This document shows, piece after piece, positions 17,285-25,446 of a stretch of 64,000 nucleotides of DNA; the first letter of the stretch is position 1; each line of letters begins with the position of its first letter. The stretch comes from Terriglobales bacterium (lineage in GTDB: Bacteria > Acidobacteriota > Terriglobia > Terriglobales > Acidobacteriaceae), in NCBI GenBank assembly GCA_035573675.1, contig DATMAB010000012.1, forward strand, positions 1-64,000. Reading direction: 5' to 3'. The position numbers were made by a program, and so were the translations under genes. The notes beneath the pieces are model-generated. The model ran no database searches. It was given only the letters and a program-made list of their open reading frames with translations, and was not told the DNA's origin.

Positions 17285-18505
17285 CTAGGAGGAGGCGGAC
17301 AGGTGCGCGAGCGTGCGTCGCAGGCCCTCGGCAAAAATGTCCGGCGGGGTGAGAAGGCTGAGGACGAGATGGCCTTCGGAGGGGAAATCGTAGAAATGGC
17401 CGGGATGGAGCAGCACTCCATGGCGGCCGAGCAGGGCGAGCGCCAGGTCTTCGTCCGGCTGGTGGGCGGGAACGCGAAGCACGACGTACCAACCGCCCTC
17501 CAGCTCCAGCCGCTGTACCAGGCTCTGGGCGGCGAGGCGGCGGTCGAGTTCGTCCAGATTCGTCGTCAGCCGCGGGCGAGCCTGAGCGAGGAACCTGTGG
17601 CGCGTCTCGAGCAGGTGCGGCAGGGCGAGCAGGATGGGAGTGCTCATCGAAAGATACGTGTCGGCGATGACTTCGAGGCGATCCAGAGCGGGACGGGCCA
17701 GGCCGGGCGGACCGCTGATCACCACCCAGGCGACCTTCATCTGCGGCAAGCCGGCCAGCTTGGAGAGCCCACTCAACGTGAAGGTGAGCGCCGCGGTTTG
17801 AGTGGCGAAGCTGCGTGGCGCGGCGGAGGTCAAGGGAAAGTCCAGAAACACTTCGTCGGCAATGAGCGCGAGGCCGCGGTCGGCACAGAGGCGGGCGAGG
17901 TATTCGGCCTCGGCCGGCGGGACGAAGCTGCCGGTCGGATTGTTGGGGTGAACGACAACCAGCGCGCGGGTGCGGGACGACAAGGCCGATTCGAGCGCGT
18001 GCCGGTCGAGGTGCCAGCCGTGGTCGTAGAAGAGCGGGTAGGGCGTGAGACGGACGTCCTGGAGGCCGGCCAGGAACTCGAACAGCGGATAACTGGGACG
18101 CGGGATGAGCACTTCGTAATCCGGGTCACAGAGCAGGCGGAAGAGAAAGGAATACGCTTCGCTGGTGGAGGTGGTGAGCAGGATGCGGTCCGCCGAGACC
18201 TCTTCGCCGCGATCGCGATAGTAACCGGCAACGGCTTGGCGGGCGGAGAGCAATCCGAGGGGCTCGGGACGGTAGTCGAGAGAAGCGGGCTGGGCGAGCG
18301 CCGCCAGGATGGCAGGCTGATCGTATTCAAAGCCGCAACGCGCAGGGTTGGACTCGGTGAGGTCCAGGACTTCCCTGCCCAGGCGGCGGGCGTCGGCCAG
18401 CGCCACCGCAAGGCGGTTGGAGGAGAGATCCCATGCGGTGCGGAGAGCGAACACGTCGGGAACTGTACTACGAGCAGGAAAGCCGGGCCAGACCGGGAAG
18501 GTCAT
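17285..18505 (-). CDS. PLP-dependent aminotransferase, class I/II
   Basis: A 406-residue fold-type I aminotransferase. The PLP lysine is K249 in SGLSKLAGLPQMK. HPNNPTG is at 186-192 (cofactor N), and DEVF at 217-220 (PLP pyridine Asp). The sequence most resembles aspartate/aromatic aminotransferase-like proteins; amino acid specificity cannot be told. It begins 29 bases after the stop of the M20 hydrolase on the same strand, so the pair probably forms an operon in amino acid turnover. The start at 18505 is the first in-frame codon with a plausible length. Confidence 0.85.
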   Translation of the reverse strand: MTFPVWPGFPARSTVPDVFALRTAWDLSSNRLAVALADARRLGREVLDLTESNPARCGFEYDQPAILAALAQPASLDYRPEPLGLLSARQAVAGYYRDRGEEVSADRILLTTSTSEAYSFLFRLLCDPDYEVLIPRPSYPLFEFLAGLQDVRLTPYPLFYDHGWHLDRHALESALSSRTRALVVVHPNNPTGSFVPPAEAEYLARLCADRGLALIADEVFLDFPLTSAAPRSFATQTAALTFTLSGLSKLAGLPQMKVAWVVISGPPGLARPALDRLEVIADTYLSMSTPILLALPHLLETRHRFLAQARPRLTTNLDELDRRLAAQSLVQRLELEGGWYVVLRVPAHQPDEDLALALLGRHGVLLHPGHFYDFPSEGHLVLSLLTPPDIFAEGLRRTLAHLSASS

Positions 18506-18534
18506 CCTGCGACTGGAGCCCCGGCCGGCAAGTG

Positions 18535-19887
18535 CTACCGAGGAGAGGTAGAGAGGACTACAGTATCCAACGCCAGAATGGTGTGCAACAGGACGTCGGC
18601 GCCCTGGGCGATCTGGTCCCAGCGGCTGAACTCACGCGGGGAGTGGCTGATGCCGCCGACGCTGGGCACGAAGATCATGCCCATGGGGCCGAGGCGGGCC
18701 ATCATCTGGGCGTCGTGGCCGGCGCCGCTGGGCAGACGCGTGTGCCGCAGGCCGAGAGAGTCGGCGGCTTGCTCGATGGCCCTCTGCACGGCGGGTGTAG
18801 CCAGAGCGGCCTCGTGGTGGCTGGCGAGCTTCATGTCGATTTCCGTGCCGGTGCGGGTGGCGATAGCGCGAGCGGCGCCGCGAACGCTCTCCGCCAGGCG
18901 CGCGATCTTCTCGCCGGAGAGGTCGCGGAGTTCGACGGTGAGACGTACACGGCCGGGAATGACGTTGGGCGCGTTGGGCTCGACCAGAAGCCGACCCACG
19001 GTGCCCACCTGGCGGCCGGGCTCGGAGCGCACGATGCGGTTGACTTCGAGGGCCAGTTCGCTGGCGGCCAGCAGGGCGTCTTTCCGACCGGGCATGGGTG
19101 TAGTTCCGGCGTGGTTGGCGAAACCGCGGATTTCGACGTCATAGTGGTCGATGGCCACGATGCCTTCCACAATGCCGATGGGAATACCGGCCTGGTCGAG
19201 CGTCCCGCCCTGCTCGATGTGCAGCTCGAGATAGCAGTGGAAAGAACCGGGCTTCCGCTGCGCTTCGGCGATGCGCTCGGGAGCGCCGCCGACCTTGCGG
19301 ATGGCATCGGCGCGGGCCACGCCGTTCCAGACTTCTTCAAGTTCGCCGGGCATGAGCTGGCCGGCAGCGGCGCGGCTGCCGTCGAGACCTTTGCCGTAGG
19401 CGACGCCTTCTTCGTTCGCCCAGATGACCACTTCAAGAGGATGGCGGGTGGTCTTCCCTGCTTCCCGCAGCGTGTGCGCGACCTCGATGGACGACATGGA
19501 ACCGACGTCCCCATCGAAGTTGCCGCCATTGGGGACGGAATCGATGTGCGAGCCGAAAAGGATGGGCGGCAGCGCGGCGTCGGTTCCGGCGCGGCGGGCC
19601 AGGATGTTGCCGGCGGGGTCGATGCGGGGCTCGAGACCGGCGGCGCGCATCTGGTCCATGACCCAGGCGCGGGCAGCGACGTCGGCGTCCGAATACCCGA
19701 GGCGGCTGACGCCATCGGCGAAGCTGCCGCCCTCGGGACGACCAAAGATGCTAAGAGCCTCCAAGCGCCGGCGCAGGCGTCCAGGGTTCACCCGGAGGTC
19801 TGTGTCTGGCGGCCAAGCGAAACTTCCTGCAGGTGTGGCTAGAGCGGTGGCTGTTATTCCGTACAAGAACTCCCGGCGGGTAGGCAC
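18535..19887 (-). CDS. Tat-exported M20 amidohydrolase (allantoate/N-carbamoyl-amino acid hydrolase type)
   Basis: A 450-residue Zn hydrolase. A twin-arginine signal (TRREFLYGI, then a hydrophobic stretch ending SFA) at residues 3-25 predicts folded export. The metal site begins with [16 protein letters not shown], typical of allantoate amidohydrolase and N-carbamoyl-L-amino acid hydrolase, and ANEEGVAYG supplies the catalytic Glu. The GTG at 19887 was chosen because it gives a clean Tat signal; a start at 19929 would translate a heptameric repeat array. The export signal is unusual for this family, whose known members are mostly cytoplasmic. An aminotransferase follows in the same direction. 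Confidence 0.85.
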   Translation of the reverse strand: MPTRREFLYGITATALATPAGSFAWPPDTDLRVNPGRLRRRLEALSIFGRPEGGSFADGVSRLGYSDADVAARAWVMDQMRAAGLEPRIDPAGNILARRAGTDAALPPILFGSHIDSVPNGGNFDGDVGSMSSIEVAHTLREAGKTTRHPLEVVIWANEEGVAYGKGLDGSRAAAGQLMPGELEEVWNGVARADAIRKVGGAPERIAEAQRKPGSFHCYLELHIEQGGTLDQAGIPIGIVEGIVAIDHYDVEIRGFANHAGTTPMPGRKDALLAASELALEVNRIVRSEPGRQVGTVGRLLVEPNAPNVIPGRVRLTVELRDLSGEKIARLAESVRGAARAIATRTGTEIDMKLASHHEAALATPAVQRAIEQAADSLGLRHTRLPSGAGHDAQMMARLGPMGMIFVPSVGGISHSPREFSRWDQIAQGADVLLHTILALDTVVLSTSPR

Positions 19888-19911
19888 GGCGGCGATTGTA
19901 ACAAGCCGTCC

Positions 19912-19937
19912 GCAGTCAGCAATCAGCATTCAGCAAG
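19912..19937. repeat. Heptameric repeat array
   Basis: AGTCAGC, AATCAGC, ATTCAGC units lie just upstream of the M20 gene start. They decide against the longer N-terminus for that gene. A CCACAAAGGACACGAAGG-type tract follows at about 19945-19970. Confidence 0.65.
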
Positions 19938-19981
19938 AGCTCAACCACAAAGGACACGAAGGAAGCACGAAGGAGACTTTC

Positions 19982-19997
19982 CTGTTTTCCAAAACAG
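19982..19997. promoter_or_regulatory. LexA-like box upstream of ssb
   Basis: CTGTTTTCCAAAACAG fits CTGT-N8-ACAG, the SOS box known from gamma-proteobacteria, with 7-base mirrored arms. It is about 77 bases before the ssb start and upstream of its candidate -10. The LexA motif of this phylum is not known to me, so the call is tentative. Confidence 0.3.
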
Positions 19998-20034
19998 AAT
20001 GAGGCCGGACGGTACTGCTCGTGCGATGGTCTGG

Positions 20035-20040
20035 TATAGT
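20035..20040 (+). promoter_or_regulatory. Candidate -10 for ssb
   Basis: TATAGT lies 33 bases before the ssb ATG. No clear -35 element is visible. Confidence 0.4.
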
Positions 20041-20073
20041 GGGCGAACTTTCGACAAGGAGAGCAAAAGACAC

Positions 20074-20520
20074 ATGGCGCGCAGCGTGAACAAGGCGATC
20101 CTGCTGGGGAACCTGGGGCGCGATCCGGAAGTTAAATACACGCCGAACGGCACGGCGGTGGCCCGCTTCACCGTGGCCACGAACGAGCGCTACAAGGACA
20201 AGAGCGGCCAGTGGCAGGACCGCACGGAGTGGCACAACGTGGTGGCCTGGCAGCGGATGGCGGAGATTGCCGGCGAATACCTGAAGAAGGGGCGCTCGGT
20301 GTACATCGAGGGGCGCATCCAGACGCGCTCCTGGGACGACAAGCAGACCGGCCAGAAAAAATACATGACGGAAATCGTGGCCAGCGACCTCGTACTGCTG
20401 GGCGGCCGTGAGGCGGGCGGCGAAGGACGGTCGCGCGGCGGCGACGAGATGGATCAGCGCGCTCCGGAACCCGCGGCGGCGCCGGGACCGGAGATTACGG
20501 ACGAAGATATTCCGTTCTGA
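20074..20520 (+). CDS. ssb: Single-stranded DNA-binding protein
   Basis: Binds single-stranded DNA during replication, repair and recombination. A standard OB fold occupies residues about 1-110 ([41 protein letters not shown]). A Gly/Arg/Pro/Ala linker follows, then the acidic tip DEDIPF, which recruits partner proteins. The length of 148 residues is normal. The ATG at 20074 was chosen because AAGGAGAG lies 12-17 bases upstream and the family starts at MARSVNK; the frame stays open further upstream without support. A LexA-like box lies upstream. Confidence 0.96.
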   Translation: MARSVNKAILLGNLGRDPEVKYTPNGTAVARFTVATNERYKDKSGQWQDRTEWHNVVAWQRMAEIAGEYLKKGRSVYIEGRIQTRSWDDKQTGQKKYMTEIVASDLVLLGGREAGGEGRSRGGDEMDQRAPEPAAAPGPEITDEDIPF

Positions 20521-20523
20521 AAG

Positions 20524-20590
20524 CAGCTACTAGCTGCTGGCTTCTAGCTACTGGCTCCTAGCTCTTGGCTCTTGGCTTTTGGCTCTTAGA
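20524..20590. repeat. Heptameric repeat array
   Basis: AGCTACT, AGCTGCT, GGCTTCT, AGCTACT, GGCTCCT, AGCTCTT, GGCTCTT, GGCTTTT, GGCTCTT: nine or more 7-base units directly after the ssb stop codon, each keeping GCT at a fixed place. Confidence 0.85.
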
Positions 20591-20649
20591 CTTTACCAGT
20601 GCGTGAGTCCGAAAGACCCTCCAAGAACCGCCCACCCAGAGTCAGTAAG

Positions 20650-21696
20650 CTAGACCGAGGACTTCAACTTTCGCTTGAGGTCTTCGGCGATCTGGTGGCC
20701 GTGGAAACGGCCGTTCTCAATGAAGATCTCGCTGGTGCGGGAGCCCGCCACGATCACCCCGGCGACGTAGAGGCCGGGAATGTTGCTCTCCAGCGATTCC
20801 GGATCGCAGAGGGGGCGGCAATGGTCGGGTGAAAGCTCGATGCCCAGGCTGCGCAGGAAGTCGAAGTCGGGATGGTAGCCGATGAGGGCAAAGACGAAGT
20901 CGTTCTCCAGGACGACGTCGCCTTCGGGCGTCGAGAGGAGAACGCTGTCGGGCAGAATCTCGCGCACGTGGGCGTTGAAGTAGGCGGCGATCTCGGCGTT
21001 CCTGATGCGGTTCTCGATATCCGGCTTGAGCCAGTACTTCACGTTGGCGTGGATGCCGTGGCCGCGATGCACCAGGGTGACGCGCGCGCCGTGCCGCCAC
21101 AGGTCGAGCGCGGCCTCGGCGGCCGAGTTCTTGCCGCCGATCACGACCACGTCCGAAGCGTAGAACGGGTGCGGCTCGCGATAGTAGTGGAAGACCTTGG
21201 GCAGGTCCTCGCCGGGGACGCCGAGGCGATTGGGCAGGTCGTAGTAGCCGGTGGCAACCACCAGCTTGCGGGCGTGGTAGTGAACCACCTCGTTGTGTGA
21301 AGTGACGGTCTCAACGTGGAAGTCGCCATCCTTGCCGCTGACGCGTACGACGCGCTCGTACTGGCGCACGTCGAGGCGGTAGTGCTGGGCGACGTGGCGA
21401 TAATATTCGAGCGCTTCCTGGCGGGTGGGCTTCTGGTGCGCGGTGGTGAAGGGGATGTCGCCGATCTCCAGCAGTTCCGGCGTGGTGAAGAAGACCATGT
21501 TGGCCGGGTAGTGATAGATGGAGTTGACCAGGCAGCCCTTGTCGACCAGCACGGCGGAGAGGCCGCGCTTCTGCGCTTCGATGGCGCAGGCCATGCCGGT
21601 GGGACCGGCGCCGATACAGAGGACGTCGAAGAGATGGCCCGGTGTGTGGCGCTCGGTCCGCTTGACTTGCGTGGCGAGCGTGGGCTCGGCGTTCAT
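20650..21696 (-). CDS. ypdA: YpdA-type FAD/NAD(P) disulfide reductase (putative bacillithiol disulfide reductase)
   Basis: A 348-residue flavoprotein. The FAD Rossmann motif is GAGPTG near residue 28, and the NAD(P) motif IGGKNSAAEAAL near 185. KGCLVNSIYHYPANMVFFTT and the C-terminal AGVIVAGSRTSEIFIENGRFHG are characteristic of the YpdA (Bdr) family, which regenerates bacillithiol in Firmicutes. These proteins lack the CxxC pair of thioredoxin reductase, and none is visible here. Bacillithiol use in this organism is not shown by anything in the window. Single gene, opposite in direction to ssb and fumC. Confidence 0.85.
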   Translation of the reverse strand: MNAEPTLATQVKRTERHTPGHLFDVLCIGAGPTGMACAIEAQKRGLSAVLVDKGCLVNSIYHYPANMVFFTTPELLEIGDIPFTTAHQKPTRQEALEYYRHVAQHYRLDVRQYERVVRVSGKDGDFHVETVTSHNEVVHYHARKLVVATGYYDLPNRLGVPGEDLPKVFHYYREPHPFYASDVVVIGGKNSAAEAALDLWRHGARVTLVHRGHGIHANVKYWLKPDIENRIRNAEIAAYFNAHVREILPDSVLLSTPEGDVVLENDFVFALIGYHPDFDFLRSLGIELSPDHCRPLCDPESLESNIPGLYVAGVIVAGSRTSEIFIENGRFHGHQIAEDLKRKLKSSV

Positions 21697-22047
21697 GATG
21701 GCTAGAGGGGAATCGTAACACGCGGAAGTCGCGGGAAAAGCTCACCACAAAGGACACGAAGGGAACACGAAGAACGAGGGCAGGGGCGCAGGGCTCAGAA
21801 GGATAGCCTCACGAAAGTGGGACCCACGTTAGCGCCCAACTGCAGGTGTGAACGAGGCACCCTCGGCCAAATTCCTGGTTGGCGCCCAAATTAGAACTTG
21901 AAGGTGCCCCGTGTCTGCGCCGTGCTGTTCGGCGCAGACGTGGGGGAAACGAACCTTTGCGTGAGCCTGAGTCAACTGAGTCACGATGGGCACTCAACCC
22001 ACGTACGCGCCAAAGGCAGGCGCGAACGTGGGGCACCAGGCCGCTGC
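21697..22047. repeat. Repeat-rich spacer upstream of fumC
   Basis: No gene seen. The spacer holds a CCACAAAGGACACGAAGG unit (21743-21772), a hairpin almost identical to hairpin 1 of the composite repeats but inverted (21903-21944, GTGTCTGCGCC/GGCGCAGACGTG), and a diverged relative at 21992-22035 (CCCACGTACGCGCC/GGCGCGAACGTGGG). A third degenerate version seems to begin near 21824. Confidence 0.7.
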
Positions 22048-22053
22048 TATAAT
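22048..22053 (+). promoter_or_regulatory. Extended -10 promoter for fumC
   Basis: TGCTATAAT, an extended -10, lies 48 bases before the fumC ATG, directly after the repeat-rich spacer. Confidence 0.5.
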
Positions 22054-22101
22054 TCGGCTTCCTTCCTGCAAACGCACACATCCATACAGAGGGGTGTCCT
22101 C

Positions 22102-23508
22102 ATGGCGACGGCAATGAAGAAACCAGCCACCCGCACGGAATCCGACAGCATGGGCACCATCGAGGTGCCGTCCCATGTGTACTGGGGAGCGCAGACGCAG
22201 CGTTCGCTGCTGCACTTCAACATCGGCCGGGACACCATGCCGCCGGAGCTGATCCGCGCTTTCGGCATCCTGAAGAAGGCGTGCGCGCTGGTGAACCAGG
22301 ACCTGGGCAAGCTGCCCGCAGACAAGGCCAAGCTGATCGTCGAGGCTGCCGACGAAGTCATCGCCGGCAAGCTGAACGACCAGTTCCCCCTGCGCATCTG
22401 GCAGACCGGCTCCGGCACCCAGACGAACATGAACGTGAACGAGGTCATCTCCAACCGCGCCATCGAGCTGGCCGGCGGCGAGCTGGGCTCGAAGAAGCCC
22501 ATCCATCCCAACGATCACGTGAACATGTCGCAGTCGTCGAACGACACGTTTCCCGCGGCCATGCACATCGCGGCGGCCGAGCGGGTGGAGCGCGCGCTGA
22601 TCCCCGCCGTCGAGAGCGTGGCCAGCGCCATCCGCGCCAAGGCGAAACAGTTCCAGGACGTGGTGAAAATCGGGCGCACCCATTTGCAGGATGCCGTGCC
22701 GCTGACCATCGGGCAGGAGTTCGGCGGCTGGGCCAGCCTGCTGGAGCGCGACATCACCCGCCTGAAGCAGGTGCTGGAAGGCCTGTACGAATTGGCCATC
22801 GGAGGGACGGCGGTGGGCACCGGGCTGAACGCCCATCCCGAGTTCGCCGAGCGGGCGGCGAAGAAGATCGCCGAGCTGACCGGACTTCCCTTCCGCTCCC
22901 ACCCCAACAAGTTCGCGGCGCTCTCGGCGCACGATGAAATCGTTTTCGCGCAAGGAGCACTGGAGACCCTGGCTGCTTCCTTCATGAAGATCTCCAACGA
23001 CATCCGCTGGCTGGCCTCCGGCCCGCGCTGCGGCCTGGGCGAACTGAGCATCCCGGAGAACGAGCCCGGCTCCTCCATCATGCCCGGCAAGGTGAATCCC
23101 ACCCAGTGCGAGGCCATGACCATGGTGTGCGTCCAGGTGCACGGCGCCACCGCCGCGGTGGGCTTCGCCGGTTCCCAGGGCAACTTCGAGCTCAACGTCT
23201 TCAAGCCGGTGATGATCTACAACTTCCTGCATTCGGTCACCCTGCTCACCGACGCCTGCCACGGCTACGTCGAGTACATGGTCAAGGGCATCGAGGTGGA
23301 CAAGGCCAAGGTGGAGTGGTACGTGAAGAACTCGCTCATGCTGGTGACCGCCCTCACTCCCAAGATCGGCTACGACAAGGCGGCCCAGGTGGCGCACACG
23401 GCGCACGTCGAGCACACCAGCCTGCGCGAAGCCGCGCTCAAGCTGGGTTACTTGACGGGCGAGGAGTTCGACCAACTGGTGAAGCCGGAGAGGATGACGC
23501 ACCCGTAA
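22102..23508 (+). CDS. fumC: Class II fumarate hydratase
   Basis: Interconverts fumarate and malate in the TCA cycle (soluble homotetramer, no iron-sulfur cluster). 468 residues, the family's usual size. Signatures: [15 protein letters not shown] near residue 105, [11 protein letters not shown] near 148, [10 protein letters not shown] near 193, and the flexible-loop motif [11 protein letters not shown] near 328 with the catalytic serine. The ATG at 22102 was chosen because GAGGGG precedes it; the frame stays open upstream through repeat DNA. Aspartase is a close relative, but the motif set and N-terminus favour fumarase. Confidence 0.95.
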   Translation: MATAMKKPATRTESDSMGTIEVPSHVYWGAQTQRSLLHFNIGRDTMPPELIRAFGILKKACALVNQDLGKLPADKAKLIVEAADEVIAGKLNDQFPLRIWQTGSGTQTNMNVNEVISNRAIELAGGELGSKKPIHPNDHVNMSQSSNDTFPAAMHIAAAERVERALIPAVESVASAIRAKAKQFQDVVKIGRTHLQDAVPLTIGQEFGGWASLLERDITRLKQVLEGLYELAIGGTAVGTGLNAHPEFAERAAKKIAELTGLPFRSHPNKFAALSAHDEIVFAQGALETLAASFMKISNDIRWLASGPRCGLGELSIPENEPGSSIMPGKVNPTQCEAMTMVCVQVHGATAAVGFAGSQGNFELNVFKPVMIYNFLHSVTLLTDACHGYVEYMVKGIEVDKAKVEWYVKNSLMLVTALTPKIGYDKAAQVAHTAHVEHTSLREAALKLGYLTGEEFDQLVKPERMTHP

Positions 23509-23607
23509 GCCCTTCACAGGTGCCGGGGTGCGCGGTACGGGATGAAGATTAGGGCGAATGAGGATGCGGCCCAAGCGCGCGATTTCGGCCCTCCGCTTCG
23601 CTTCGGG

Positions 23608-23662
23608 CTTCGCGCGGGCCGCCCAGATCCTTCGCAAGAGCGGCTCGCTCAGGATGACAATC
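23608..23662. repeat. REP-like element with AGGATGAC end
   Basis: The spacer between fumC and the thioesterase contains CAGATCCTTCGC and GCTCAGGATGAC, resembling the ends of the inverted repeat at 181-267. Probably a dispersed intergenic element. Confidence 0.4.
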
Positions 23663-23668
23663 CCAAAA

Positions 23669-24091
23669 TCAGATCAAGGACAACGTCTCGGTGGCCTTGG
23701 CGACCAGCTTCTCCTCACCGTCCTTCACCGCAAAGACTTCCGACTCACTGACGACGATGGACTTGCCGGCGCGCAGGACGCGGGCGCGGCAGCGCAGGCG
23801 GTCGCCCACGGCCGGACGCAGAAAGTTGATTTTGAACTCGATGGTGATGACGTCGCGCTCGCCTGAGGCGGCCCGAGCCGCGCCGCCGGCGGTGTGGTCG
23901 GCGAGGGTGGCCAGAACGCCGGCGTGGATGTAGCCGTGCTGCTGGCGGTGATGCTGCTTCACGGCCAGTGCGGTTTCACACCAGTCCGGGCCGACCGCGG
24001 TCAGTTCGATGCCGAGGTGGCGGAGGAAGTCGGCCTTGTCGAAGATGGAGCGGACGTGGTCGGGAACAGAAGCGTTCATAGCGTCAACCAT
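23669..24091 (-). CDS. PaaI-family hotdog thioesterase
   Basis: A 140-residue hotdog-fold protein probably hydrolysing acyl- or aryl-CoA thioesters. The motif HGYIHAGVLATLADHTAG contains the family's H-G-G/H-x-G pattern with the acidic D at the central helix. EFKINFLRPAVGDRLRCRARVLRAGKS is the usual second half. The start may be ATG 24091 or ATG 24079 (MNASV). It lies 52 bases after fabH on the same strand, which fits a role around acyl thioesters. Substrate unknown. Confidence 0.85.
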   Translation of the reverse strand: MVDAMNASVPDHVRSIFDKADFLRHLGIELTAVGPDWCETALAVKQHHRQQHGYIHAGVLATLADHTAGGAARAASGERDVITIEFKINFLRPAVGDRLRCRARVLRAGKSIVVSESEVFAVKDGEEKLVAKATETLSLI

Positions 24092-24100
24092 GGGAAAGGG

Positions 24101-24137
24101 CGGTCATAGGAGTCCCTCGCCGCGCTCGGGATGACCG
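24101..24137. repeat. Small inverted repeat between fabH and thioesterase genes
   Basis: CGGTCAT (24101-24107) pairs with ATGACCG (24131-24137) around CTCGCCGCGCTCGGG-containing sequence. It resembles the other elements with ATGAC ends and may be transcribed within the fabH operon. Confidence 0.45.
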
Positions 24138-24143
24138 CAACAC

Positions 24144-25139
24144 CTAGTACGACCAGCGCAGCAGTGTGGCGCCGACGGTGAAACCTGCGCCGACAGCGGC
24201 CAGCAGCACCAAGTCTCCCTTCTTCAATTTGCCTTGCTGGCGCGCGGTGTGCATGGCCAGCGGGATGGTGCCGGCGGTGGTGTTGCCGTACTCGTCGATA
24301 TTGATGATGACGCGGTCGGCGCACATGCCCAGGCGGTCCGCGGTGGCGGTGATGATGCGGCGGTTGGCCTGGTGCGGAATGAACGCGGCCACGTCCTTGC
24401 CGGTGTATCCGTTGCGCACCAGGATCTTCTCGCAGACTTCGGCCATCTTGCGCACCGCGTACTTGAAGACCGCCTGGCCGTCCTGGTGCACGTAGTGCAT
24501 CTTCTTTTCTACGGTCTCGCGCGAGGCGGGGTGCAGGCTGCCGCCCCCGGGCATGTAGAGCGAACAGCCTCCGGAGCCATCGACTTCATGCAGGAAGTCG
24601 AGGAGGCCATCGTCAGGGTCGGATGTGGGCTCGAGCAGCACGGCGCCGGCGCCATCGCCGAAAATCACGCAGGTGGCGCGGTCGGTGTAGTCGATGATGG
24701 AAGACATCACGTCGGCGCCGATGACCAGCACTTTCCTGTGCGCGCCGCCCGCGACGAATTGGGCGCCGGTCTGCAGCGCATAGACGAAGCCCGAGCAGGC
24801 CGCGGAAACGTCGAAGCCCCAGGCGCCCGGCGCGCCCAGCTTGTGCTGCACCAGGCAGGCGGTGGAGGGGAACATCATGTCGGGAGTGACGGTGGCGATG
24901 AAGATGGCTTCGACCTCGGTGGGCGGAATGCCACGCTCGGCCAGGCAGGCACGCGCCGCTTCCACCGCGAGGTCGGACGCGGCCACGCCCTGGTCCACAA
25001 TGTGGCGCTGGCGGATGCCGGTGCGCTCGAGGATCCATTCGTTGGAAGTCTCGACCATCCTCTCCAAGTCCTGGTTGGTCAGCAGGCGGGGCGGTACGTA
25101 CGTGCCCAGCGCCGTGATCTTCGCCCGCAGCGTGCTCAA
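24144..25139 (-). CDS. fabH: Beta-ketoacyl-ACP synthase III
   Basis: Starts fatty acid chains by condensing acetyl-CoA (or a branched acyl-CoA) with malonyl-ACP. The catalytic triad is visible: Cys in [11 protein letters not shown], His in IPHQANRRI, Asn in [10 protein letters not shown]. From the TTG at 25139 translation begins [17 protein letters not shown] and gives 331 residues, matching the family; GGGAG lies nine bases before it. An upstream ATG at 25238 would read through the 3' end of the SRP RNA gene and is rejected. No other fab genes are adjacent. Confidence 0.93.
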   Translation of the reverse strand: MSTLRAKITALGTYVPPRLLTNQDLERMVETSNEWILERTGIRQRHIVDQGVAASDLAVEAARACLAERGIPPTEVEAIFIATVTPDMMFPSTACLVQHKLGAPGAWGFDVSAACSGFVYALQTGAQFVAGGAHRKVLVIGADVMSSIIDYTDRATCVIFGDGAGAVLLEPTSDPDDGLLDFLHEVDGSGGCSLYMPGGGSLHPASRETVEKKMHYVHQDGQAVFKYAVRKMAEVCEKILVRNGYTGKDVAAFIPHQANRRIITATADRLGMCADRVIINIDEYGNTTAGTIPLAMHTARQQGKLKKGDLVLLAAVGAGFTVGATLLRWSY

Positions 25140-25220
25140 ACCTGATTTCTCCCGGAAAAATGAAGCGACTATTGTGGACGATGGGGCGATGAATGTCCAT
25201 TCAGTCGCAACAAGGATGCC

Positions 25221-25321
25221 GGGCACCGGGAGAACCACTGCACACGCACGAGCCCGTTACCGTTGCTTCCTTCCGGACCTGGCGGGGTTGGCGGGATTGC
25301 GTTGCGTGGGACCCGATGCCC
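25221..25321 (-). ncRNA. ffs: Signal recognition particle RNA (small bacterial type)
   Basis: On the minus strand the domain IV signature GGTCCGGAAGGAAGCA appears (complement at about 25263-25280), which contains the Ffh-binding internal loop and GGAA tetraloop. The ends close perfectly: GGGCATCGGG at the 5' end (25321-25312) pairs with CCCGGTGCCC at the 3' end (25230-25221), a 10-bp terminal helix. The 101-base length fits 4.5S RNA. It works with Ffh and FtsY (ftsY is at 36815) in membrane targeting. It lies just upstream of fabH on the same strand. Confidence 0.95.
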
Positions 25322-25328
25322 GACCCAT

Positions 25329-25400
25329 CAGTTTACAGTTGCCAGTTGCCAGTTGTCAGTTCAGCACATCAGTTCTCGGTTCTCAGTTCTCAGTTCTCGG
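25329..25400. repeat. Heptameric repeat array
   Basis: AGTTGCC, AGTTGCC, AGTTGTC, AGTTCAG, then AGTTCTC, GGTTCTC, AGTTCTC, AGTTCTC. It lies immediately upstream of the SRP RNA gene (minus strand) and before the transglutaminase-like gene (plus strand), so it may cover the SRP promoter region. Confidence 0.85.
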
Positions 25401-25446
25401 AGAAGACCTTCCTTTTGTGCGACGAGTGGAGAACAATAGAGGCCAC

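Noticed and set aside
21994-23637. A 547-codon minus-strand frame opposite fumC
   Set aside because: Shadow of fumC; runs through repeat DNA at one end.
24841-25446. Long upstream extension of the TgpA-like gene frame
   Set aside because: It would be antisense to fabH and the SRP RNA and translate a 7-mer array; ATG 25447 gives the expected N-terminus.
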